Origin: Sepiola atlantica
Lineage: Eukaryota; Mollusca; Cephalopoda; Sepiida; Sepiolidae
Reading direction: 5' to 3'
Assembly (NCBI GenBank): GCA_963556195.1
Contig: OY744516.1
Location: forward strand, 34,507,986-34,571,985
Length of the DNA: 64,000 nucleotides
Below the pieces are notes generated by a model. It had not been told where the DNA came from and ran no database searches. It saw only the letters and a list, made by a program, of their open reading frames with translations. Within the stretch, counting starts at the first letter, position 1. Every line of letters begins with the position of its first letter. Positions 12,634-24,600 of the stretch are shown one piece after another. A program made the translations under genes and the position numbers.

Positions 12634-15600
12634 TTTATTTTTCTTATCTTTCTTTTTTTGCTGGAGATGGGCCATCCTGTCGGATGCTAGACATTCACCG
12701 GCTATTTCAGACACTCTAGCCTAGAGATCTTTTAAAGATTCTAACCGTCCCTTTAAGTGCAATTGTTTGTATTTTCCTTGCACTCGGTTCACCGGGTATA
12801 CTTGCAAGATAGCTTTTGAAATTCTTTTTTATTAGTCCTGTTGCTCCTATAATTACTGGTATGATGGAGATTTTCCTAAGATTCCAGTTTCTTTTCATGT
12901 CATACATAAGACTTTGGTATTTCATAATCTTTTCCCTTTCTGCTCTGTTCAATCCTGCATCATTAGGGACACTGACTTCAACTAGGGTTGCTACTTTCTC
13001 CCTTTTGTCCCATATTACGATGTCAGGTTTAACAGCTTCGTTTTCTAGATATGTAGCTTTAGGAATTGCATAGTCATAGTGGATAGTGTATAAATTATTT
13101 CCAACTGTTCTTTCTGGTATATGCTCACAGGACTTGCTGCTACACTGGATATTCAACTTTTTACAAATAGTCCAGTGAAGATATTTACACACTCTGTTGT
13201 GTCGCATTGTATAATAGCCATCCCCCAGGAGAACCGTACAACTGGATGTCAGGTGGCTCACACTCTCTACTTCTGTGTGGCAGAACCTGCACTTGTTATT
13301 GTTGTTGAGACCACTCATTTTTTAAAGGCATTGGTCATCAAGCCTTGATCTTGGGCAGCCATTATCATTCTCTCCTGATCATAGTGGAGCGATCCTCTTT
13401 TCAGCCAGTTACAGAGCGTTCCTTATCTATATATTCCTGGGATAATTCACCTAGGAAATACTTAGCACGTTGTCGGTTGGCCCATTCTTCCAGTTTTCTG
13501 GAATGGAAGGTCTTGGTGTATTTCTGACGGCTATTGCGAGCTATTTCTGTGGCAGTATTGTTGTCTGTTTCTGCCTCATTTGTACGACAGTCCTGTCCAA
13601 AATGTTTGGCCAGTTTTGTGATAGAGGTTGTTCTGCTTGCTCTGGTTTCTTGATGTTGGCATACCATCATAAGGTTTGGGTTCTGAGAGCTCATCAGATA
13701 TTGGCCGGTGCTCACAATAGTGGCTCGATGTTGATGGTCAATTTCTGAGAGACCCATACCCCCTGTTCCTCTTGGGAGATACAGCCTTGGTAGACACTGG
13801 TTTCTGAACATTACTTTGTACATTGTCAACATTTTTCTCGTTTTAGTGTCTAATCTATTAATGTCCTTTTGTGGCCAATCAATAATTCCAAAGCTGTATG
13901 TTATCACTGGCATAGCTAATTGGTTAATGGCAGTTACTTTGCTTTTGGTTGTTAGCTGTGTTTTTCAAATTTTTCTAACATGGCGTATATATTCTCTGCT
14001 AATTTTTTCTCTCGTCTCTTGGCATGTTGAATTGAATCGTTTTCTTCTATGCCAAGGTATTTGTATTGTTCCTGTTCTTCAAGGTCTTTGATGTCAGTAT
14101 CTTCATCAAGCTGTATGTTTTCCGTTTGGATCTTTTTCCCAGCTCTAAAGGAGCACTTGGCACATATGTCCAGGCCGAACTTCATTCCAATATCTTTGGA
14201 GAATGTATGTACAACCTGTAAGAGTCGGCTTAAGTCAGCATCTGAACTAGCATACAGCTTGAGGTCATCTATGAAGAGCCGATGGTTGACTGTTTTGTTT
14301 AGATCTTGTTTGCGGCCATGGCTCAGATTGTAGGCACTCTGGCTTTTGTTTAGTAATTTGCTTAGTGGATCAATTGCCAGTTGATGATTGATCTTCGTAG
14401 TTAACTCAAAAAGATTTTCTAATTTATTTCAAGTTATTTCGTCCCTGAAGCAATTGTACATCAGACCATTTTAATTCTTGGAACTGTAATAAATAATCTT
14501 GTAAATCTATTCATTTATTTATCACTATTCATTCTATAATATATATATGTGTGTGTGTGTGTGTTTAATGTTGGAAATTTATCAGCAGAATGTTATGTAT
14601 TAAGCTGATTTTTATGCTATTGTTTGCACAGGTAATATTACTAAACAACGATTTTTTAGTCCGCGGGGCTGGATAGAAACAAATAATACAGCAAATATTT
14701 GTTTTATATGTTTACTAACAATGTAACCATATCTCCTTGCTGCACCAGGCAGCAAAATGCAATGGACATTTTTCATGATAGTATGTTATGTATTAAACTG
14801 GGGTTTTTTGGTTCGTTTTTTATTGATGCTATTGTTTGCACAGATAATATTACTAAACAAATGATTTATTCAGTCCGTATGGCTGCATATAAACAAAAAA
14901 TTCCACAAATTGGAAAATGAGACTCGTACAAGATCGAACCTGTGCCTCAGAAAAGGGACTGCCCAACATGGGCATCATTATGTCAGTGTTATTATAATTA
15001 TTTATTGATCATAAAAAGTAATCCCTTTTTCTGATTTTGATTTCAGAACTGGACAGAATTCTGGGAGACACCCAATGTGATATTACAGGTATTCTATATT
15101 ATTTTTTTTTTAGATTGATTTTCATAAGTCTAATTCTAAATTTTATCATTCTAATTCTAAATGCCCGGGAGCATGGACAGCAAAATAGAAAAGTTGAAAA
15201 GTCTGTGGAACATCTTTCTTTTAAAACTTCTCTCTTACCCCCCTCCCTCTTTCTGCCCTCTCCTCCTCCCCCCACCACTTATCATGGCAGTGAGCAATCA
15301 CTGATAATGATTTAAAATGATGATGATGATGATTCGTAGTAGTAGTAGTATATGAATAACTGCTATTTGATTCTACACCAGAGAAAAGGCAAACATATAA
15401 TAGGTATGTTATCATGTGTCATTGATAGCATAAAAATTTGTTTTAAAAATTACATTTATTTGAAAATGAAATAACCCGCAGTAAACATTGACTGCTGCGA
15501 CTGTCAGAACATGAAACTTGTCGTGCCTACGACAATGTTCTTGTAGAACTGATGTTAACAATTCAGAACTCCAGCCCAAACTGTTTAGGCAAATGCGCAT

Positions 15601-18600
15601 AACAGGTAGGAACGCTGGCTTCCGGTGGAAAAAGTTTGAAGAAAGTGTCTACGGGTGCCTGAATGTGATACAACAATTATTTTTATTCATATTAATTTCA
15701 GACTTTTCTTTTTTTCATATTAATTTAAGACTTTTCTTTCATCATATTCAAATAATTAACATACAAACTATTTTTAAAATAATTTATTTGATTGTTTTCA
15801 AAACTTCAAAAAAATTTTCATTGAAAAAAATAAACAAAATAGAATAATCTTTTTTTTTTCAAGAAATAATGTTTTTGAGCAACGGAATGTGATTTTTTTT
15901 ATTCAATGTTTTTTTTTTTAATATTTAGTGAAAATAATGTTTTTTGGGAGGGTTAGGGTTTACGGCTAAGGTTTAGGGCATTTCCATTTCTAAGAAAAAA
16001 GTTACTTCATTTCCAAGAAAAAAATTGTTTTGAAAACAATCAAATAAAAACAAATACATTATTTTTCAAATAGTCTGTATTATGTTAATTATTAGATTAT
16101 GATGAAAGAAAAGTCTGAAATTAATATGACAAAAAGGAAAGTCTGAATTTAATATGAATAAAAAGAGAAGTCTGAAATTAATATGAATAAAAAAAATTGT
16201 TGTATCACTTTCAGGCATCCGTAGACACTTTCTTCAACCTTTATCCACCGGAAGCCAGCGTTCCTACCTGTTATGCCCATTCGCCACTGTTTAAAATAAT
16301 ATAACTCTGCGCAGCTCTGCGTATTGATCGATGGAGCAAATAAATTAAATTTAATAAAATAACCAACAAAATTCATTGTCATAAATTTAATTATTTGTGA
16401 AGATGAAAATCCTCAAGGGAAGTAATTCACGTATAAATTTCCGGAGTTATCTCCCTTTTCTCTATGAAAAATAAATAAATTAAAAGTTTTGGATGAATAA
16501 ATTAAAAGAGATAGTGTTAAAAATGGAGCAGCTTCCTTTTTACTTGCTCCCCCCACCCCATATGAGGGAAAAGTTAGAGACAGCATCGGAAAATCTAGCT
16601 CCCTCCAAAATAGACAATCTAGTGTAGAAGGATTTTCGTGGTTTCTTTACTTTCGCGACATGTTAGGCCTCTCTTAAAAATAAAATATAAAGAAATGTAT
16701 AATCTTTGTTATGTACTTACGGGGTGGCTGAAATGAAGACAGTGCACAAAAAAGTACGCAAACTTCATCCAGTATTTATTAAATAAAAAATAAAAACGAT
16801 TTTATCTATCGGTCGCCATTTTGAGTTTTCCCGAAAACAACATTTGAGTTATCTCCCTTGTCTAATAAGTAAGTATAAATGTCTACTAAGTACGTACAAA
16901 ATTAATGGCCGATTCCAAAAATGTAAAAACATTTTTACCCTCCTTTCACTTAAAAATTCACCAAAATTCAGGAAATCAACCAATTTCATGAAATTTTCAG
17001 TATTTATTAACCAACGATCACGGAATATAATGAAACCAGTTTTTCTTTTTAAATCTTAGTGAAAATGTATTATTTGTTTAAAACAAAATACACCTGTACT
17101 AAAGTTTATGGTGAACACCACAATTAGGTACCCTCTTTCTTTCTTTCCTTTTTTGTTTAACCCTTCTTCGTCGCTGAAGTGGAGAAACTCGCGAAATCTC
17201 GCAGAATCACGTTGGCCAAAGGATTTCGGCCAATAAAATACTGACTGACCAACTTGACCACGCGTCATTTGGGGTCAATAAAAGAATACGCGTCCCTTTC
17301 TCATCCTCTTTTTTCCTCAGTGTTCTGGGACGAACGCACACAAAGAACGCTCGTCGACAATCCCCCGCCCCCCCCCCCCCACCGACGGCCTCGGCTGAGA
17401 AGGTGGGGGAGGAAGGGAGAAGAAGGTAATCACTTTTCTTCAGAAATCTATCTTCAATCCAAACGAACTCTTATTTCTTCATACGTATTGCATTCTACCC
17501 ACAAGACATTTTAACACGCATCGCATTTATACGCCCCAATTACGAACTTACACTCTCTTTTAAATGTTAAGTAAATAAATTGTTTTTGTTAAGTATAAAT
17601 GTTTTCTTTTTTTTTTTCAACTTTATTAAATGCCTATTCTTATATGTTGTTTAGCTTCCTCATTCCTTCGCTTTCATTTTAATATAAGTTTAAATAATAT
17701 TTTCTTTCTTTCTTCTTTGTTTGTCTGAAACCTTCTCTTTATTTAATTCACACGTGGTCCGGGTGGAATTCTAAACAGTGAGATTACATGCCGTACAAAG
17801 GCATCTATCACACTACTTATGGCCGGTAGATTCATTATCGCAAAACCATTTTTACGGCATCCTTCGCCACTGTGGTTAATAATCCTTAATCCTTTGTTCT
17901 CGTTTGAATCTCCCGCCATTAACACACACTTCCACCCGCGGCCATAAGTTATATATTTAAGTATTAATAAAACAAAATGCATGAATTTTGTTTTATTTCA
18001 TAATGAAAATAAAAGACTGTAAATGCTAACAATTGCAATTTTTTAAAAAAATTATTTAATTATGAAAAAGGCCCCTAAAATTTGTGTTATAACTCGAAGT
18101 AAAATTCATTTCTTGAATTAGCGATGCTATTATTGTTTAATCAATATTTTCACCACAAAAATAATATAATTGCAAAAGAATATTTTATGTGATTTTAATG
18201 ATTAGAGTTTCTGGGAAAATTAAAAATGCGATGTAATTATATTTCTCTTTCGCACATGAACGTGTGATCATCAGCGTAAGAATTTTTTTTTTATAATCTT
18301 GAAACTAAAAAAGATACGTAAGATCGTTTTTTTTTTCTTTTACTTATAATTTAATAAATAATGGATGAATTTGCATATTTTTTCTGTACAAACTTTTTTT
18401 CAGCTAACATGTAAGCATATAACAAAGTTCATACATTTCTTTAAATATTTTCATGTCGTCATGAAAGTAAAGAAGCACCTCCTCGAATCGAAGACAGAAC
18501 ACTTTAATCTTTTAATAAAAAAAAAAAAAAGATTAATAAGCACACCGGAGCTTCAAAAACTACAAGAGATATTTATGTAATAGGGGAGAGGGCCATTTTT

Positions 18601-21600
18601 TATGATTTCTGTAGTGGAAAAATGGGTAAAAAATTGAAAAGGCAAGAATAAAGTCGTTTTTGAGTGATTGAGAAAAATATAAACAAGAAAGTTTCGGGAA
18701 ACCGAAATGAAAAAGGGTAGGTATATTTATTCCCCCCCCCCCCCGGAATAAGAAGACAAAAGAAAAGTATAACTAAGAAAAAGAAAATAACAAAAGTGGG
18801 TAATTCTCTAATGTACTTCTCTCCAACCTCACGAGTAAAATGAGTGCCTACGAAACCATTTCATGTGTTTAGGAGAAGGGAGAAAGCAAATAGCAAGTCA
18901 GACCCCACCCCCCATCAGCTGTCTGAAATTCGGAAAGAAATCCTCCATTCTATTTCTATAATGAGACGTTTTATTTCTTTTTTTTTTGGTACTCTTATAG
19001 ATTACGCACCATGTTTCTGTGACTTTGCATCTTCAACGTTCGGGCAGGTTATGGAAGCGCTCGAGAGTTGATGAGGCGAAAACTGCCAAACGCTAAATTG
19101 AAGACTGACAGCCGATAAATTCAGACGAAGAAAACCAAACTAAAATACATATATAAAAATAAAGAACTAACAAACTATAGCTAAACAACTGTTATTAATT
19201 AGATGTTTATTTTTTTGTCAAAGGAACCATTGTTAATCAAATGTTTTTAAATAAAATGTTTTTTTTGTTTGTGCACTGAAAAGATGATTTTGTTTGATTT
19301 GTTAAGCAAATGTTTTGTTTTTTTTACATTTTTTTTTCAAAAAACTCAATTAGTCCTTCGGGAGATTCAATGAGCTGACAGAGATTATAGAAATTCATTT
19401 GTTTTATTGAACGCGATTAATTTCTTCCAGAAGTTATCAGCTGCTTGGTTAATAGTTTTGTTGATTCTCGGGCGATTCCGAGACCTGCCCAAACGTTGAT
19501 GACGCAAAGTCACGGAAACATGATGCGTCAGCTATAAAGTACCATTTTTTTAAAATTCTTCTGTCTATATTGATATATACGTCTTTTCTTTCTTTCCAGT
19601 TTGAGACGTTTAATTTCTTTTTTTAAACTTAACTGATTAAGACGTTATTTTATGTGAATTAGTGTGAACACTGGCGAAGTGCAATAATCTTTTCTTCTTC
19701 ATTTTTTATGGAGAGTGTGCACAATATTGATTAGTGTAAAGATTTGTTTAATTGACCAAGAGAAATTTCTTTGCCCATGTTCAAGCCAACAGTGGTTTTA
19801 ATAACCAAATTGTTAAACTGAAGGATGAAAGGAGCTTCTATGTGAACGAAGCCAGTCAACAATTCAGTATATTTTTTGACGTCTTTTCCAGAATCTACAA
19901 AAAAGATGATGGCTGAGATGCCCCACCATTCTTTATCTCACAAGACGACGTTCAGCACATTTTTCCATCACTTAATGGAAATAAAAGACCTGCTCTGGAC
20001 GTTCTGCATCCAAAAATATTCCAAGCACTCTCTCTATTCATCGCTAGTTCCATCACTCAGCTCTTTAACCTATCCCTTCAAACTGGTAACATCCGTGAAG
20101 ACTGGCGAATAGCGACTATTTGTGCCACCTTCAAGAATGATGATAGAGCGGATTCCGTCAACTACAGTGGGTAGAGTATGAAAGAAGTAGTCGAAAGGAG
20201 GGGAGAGGGGAGATTTTGTTGTGGTCAGGTGTGAAATTTTTGGAGAAGTTTGAACAGGCCAAAATCACCAAACACATTCATAACAAAGCTCGGTGAAGAC
20301 TACTGGAAACAGCACTAATCACAGCCTCTAACACCATCAGACAACGAAATGTTTTCTACAATCTATCCCCCCGTAATAAGCAAAATTATCCTGACCGAAC
20401 TAAAACTAAACCTAGATCATGGCTAACCCTTTTTCTCATCGTTCTCAATTGTACTTATATACAAGTCCCCGCATACACACTCACGTACTAACTCCTCACA
20501 TATATATCCATTCACATACTCATGAATCACCCACTACGAATCAAAACTATTTAACCACAAATAACAGCCTTACCAATGAACACAATCTACACATCCTCAC
20601 AAATATTTAGATATTTAAACCCCTTTTGCCCTCAATTTAATCTCAAACCATCAACACATCCTGAACAAAACTACATTTTACTTATCTCTCCCCAAAATTA
20701 AAATCATTTTTCTTTTCCTTTTCTTTATTGTCATGTTCACAGCACACTTCAACACATTCTTTCAAACTCACTTATATTCACACATTCCTGGCATAGCCAG
20801 CTGGTCAATACTCCTACCCTTCAAAAATTTCACACCTGACCACAACAAAATCTCCCCTCTTTCCTATCTCACCCTTTCGACTACTTCTTTCATACTCTTG
20901 CCTATCCCCCACCCATTTTCAAGTTATCTTCATTTCTTCAAATTATTTTCTAAAACTATGATACCACCTACATACCAAACACACAGAGTTCCCCCCTTCC
21001 CTCCTCTTTCCCCAGCCCCTCAAAATCCATGCCACACCTCACCACGACAAAAACCTCAGCCCCCCCCCACTTTCCTCTCTCCCACCTTAAGGCAAATTCA
21101 CTAACACTCTCACCCCTCCCCTTTTTCACTGCTGCCTTAATGGTACCCACTCAAAGTTTTCCATATTCATTTCACTCTTTGCCACTACTGACTTCTCGCA
21201 GCCTGGACCCTCGTCCAGCGCTCTTAGTAGCCACGGCTACTACTTTTCCTTATCAACCCAATATTTCGATGTACTTGCATGACATTTTTCTTAAAATTAT
21301 CATCCTGAGGAAGTCTTACAATAAAGACGAAACGTTGATGAATATATAAAAAATATCTTGTGGTTTTTCCTTTTTCATCTCCCATATATATGTATATATA
21401 TTAATACTAAAATAATTTCATTTTACTTCTCAGATCATGAGACTACAATTATGCACAGACTTCAAGACACTGTTCTTGAGTACAGTGCTGTATTGTCTCT
21501 TGTGATGGAGCACACTGCAGAGCTTGATTGGTAAGTAATTGGTTTAAAAGCAAACATTTTTGTTCATTTCTGATACAAGTCCTTCTCAACGAATTATTTT

Positions 21601-24600
21601 CCTGAATCTCTTTAGAATTAAATAAAAAAAATAAAATGAACATATCTAAAAGTTATTTTCTGTCTTTTTTTTAAGTAGAAATAAAGTTATTTTTATATAA
21701 GTGCAAGAATATAGGAGAGGGGATTCTTTTATTCTTTTCTATGTGTTTAGTTATTAATTCTGCATCTTTGGTTGTTTCTCACTGAAACTTTTTATAGTTT
21801 ATGCCAGTTGATTGAAATAAGTGTCACCTTTTACATTGTAAATAAATATTAGTTTTCATTTTAATTTGATATTAACATTCTCGTTCTGTAAAGAATGTAA
21901 CACATGAGTGCACCTCCCTACCTATTATCATTTCATCTCCTTCTCTTTCCTGTTGTGTCATTACCTTCTATTTGGTATGATACTTACTCATTATTGTACT
22001 GCAACAGACTGTGAAAATAAGGAAAAGGGACCCGCTAATTCCTTATGAGTATTGATTTACTCCTCTCCAGGAGTTGGGCACAAGGCCAGTTTTTATCTTA
22101 CTCCCACAAGTAAGATGTAACTCAAGGTCGGGTCGGGAAAGTGGGGTTTGAAAAGCCAGCGCCCGAGAGGTGAGTACTCTGGCCATTAAAAATTGCCGGG
22201 CAGCCCCGTCGGCGTTCCCCGGTAGGAGCGCCTCAGGCAGTAAGCAATAAACTTACTCCTCCCCAAAGAGGGAAGGCGAAGCCTGGAAGGGTGGACCTCC
22301 TAGAACTGCACAGGACAGACCCATAGACCGGCGTAAATCAAGCCCCGAAGGCCAAGACAATACCAGTCTATGGGGTGCAGTATCAATCGGAACAGATACT
22401 ACACTTTGATCTTAGCCAATGAGTAAAAGCAAAACAGCTGCTGCCACTGAGACTGGAAGAAAAACTCGGTATTCAACAATCTCTCATAATAACATTTCCA
22501 AGCATCCTTTTTGTTTTGTTCATTTGTTGCACTTCTCTCCAACAATAGCCATATTCGTCTTTACTATCTGTTTAGCTATCCTGAATATTTCATTCTTCTG
22601 GTCATCATTTTGCATTGTATCTTGCTCAGCCTCCACCTTGGCTTTCTAGATTGATCTTATTGCTGTCCTCTTTGCCATCAAATACATATCTTTATTCACT
22701 AAACCTTTTCTCCACTCACTTCATCATTTCTGCTTTTCTTTGGTACACTTCTCAACTTCTTTATTCAAACACCAATGTGATCCTGTCTTGGACACCCCTT
22801 TGTTCGCCCCCTAAGTCTTGTCTATTGTCTCCAACAGTATATCCTTAAACTTCTTCCACTATTCTTTCACACTTCCTGAAGTGATTCTAGTAACCGAACA
22901 CTTATCTCTAAACATGAATTCCACATGTTCTTCATTCAACTTCCACATTGATGTCTAATACCTATTAAAATTTCACGAAAATCAAAGGTATCTGAATTTT
23001 CATGAAGGGCTTCGACATCCCTTTTCACTTCCTTTGCATAAAGTTAAATGAAACTAAATATTACTCAACGATGACAAAAAAGATAAATTTTAGTATCAGA
23101 ACAGATACTAAACTTTTTTTTTTCCTAGCTAAAAAGTGTCGTGCTCATTAAACTCCGGAAAACAGACAAATCAATTATCAAACAAGAAAACAAAAGTAAA
23201 AGAATATGCATGAAAAAAGGCAAAAAAGTGAACAGCAGTTGAAAACCATCAGATCATGACGACTTTATTTAGGTATTGTACTACTGGGTCACATCTTGTC
23301 AGTGAAACACATACTATTCATTTTTAGCATTGACATGTATCCCCATCCTATTAATTGACCGACACCATGGACAAAAGCACAAGCCAAACTCCTCCAAAAC
23401 AGTTTCGAAAAAATAAATTACACTTTCGCAAAAAACAGATGCTTTCAGGGAAATATTTACCGATAGCAAAGATAAGTCACTTGTGAAGCTGTGTAAAATG
23501 TCCGCACGCTGGAAATGCATTTTGGCAGCCAAATTAAATTCACACATTCGAGCTGATCGCAAAGCATAAAAGATGCAGAATTTCTGCATCTCACATACAG
23601 AGCAAAGCTTACACCTGGCGATAAACTTCCTCTTTACCTCACAAGCTTTTTTCAACTTAAACTGGTTCATGTTGTGTCACAATTTCTTCACCAGATAAAT
23701 TGCTATGTAAATAGATGTGAGAATTTTGTTGTTTGTTATTGACTTGTTTTTATTTTTAAGCCTATTTTAGTGTATTCTTATGTGGGGTCTTGCATCTATA
23801 ATTGGTTGGAAAATTAATGATTTCATTTCTGTAAATGCATTCTTTGTTTAATTTTATTTATCTTTTTTGTTTATTACATTTTCAGCCTCATGGCTTTTGC
23901 TCATGCAGCCCGAGAGTTTAGTTATGTCCAACCAATTCTGAATGAAGACAACATTATTGAAATCAAAAATGGCAGGTTCGTTTGATATATTCAATCAATG
24001 CTTTTCCAACAAAAAAGTCACATTTATCAATGATTAGCTGGAATATCCATCCTAAGATAAATTTATAATATTGAGAAGCCCTTGAGCTCTTTAATAATTG
24101 GAACAAATCAAACTCTAAAATACTTCAAAATAACCACAAATATACTGGAATGGTGAAAACCATCTAAAACATACACGACTGAAGTTATGGACTTAGAAAA
24201 GTATAAATTTTCTCGAGTTAAGCTCTCATCAACATTTTCTTCAATTTTAAGAATCAGTAAAATTTTGAGTAATTTTCCTATGGTTGAAATAAAAAATAAA
24301 CAAAACTTAACTGGAGTGTTTCATACTCCTCCAGGTACTCTTATATAAGAAAAAAATTATAACAAGGACATAAGTTGGTTATGAGACTGTATAACTCTGC
24401 CTGATAATGTAAGGATGGGCTAAAATCTTATCTGAGTTTTACTTCTCCATATTGTATGAAGTATTCCCAAAGTTATGCCATCGAAACGTTGATAACTCAA
24501 AAAATATTTATTTGATCAGGCTGAAATTTTTCATGGTGGGTATTGTTATCAAAGAGCATCAACTCCATACATCAAACTTGGAAAAATCGGAAGTTGAAAT

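Noticed and set aside
14925..14995. Minus-strand tRNA-like sequence with CAGGTTCGATCTTG
   Set aside because: A box B-like match only; no box A or cloverleaf.
15955..15980. GGTTAGGGTTTACGGCTAAG as telomere-like DNA
   Set aside because: Only one to two degenerate units, in the loop of a foldback element. The CCCTAACCC runs at 3,525, 26,348 and 35,580 are likewise too short.
23314..23670. 118-residue minus-strand frame in intron 4
   Set aside because: No recognised domain, no splice or promoter context, and a hairpin (GATGCAGAATTTCTGCATC) inside; likely chance or repeat.
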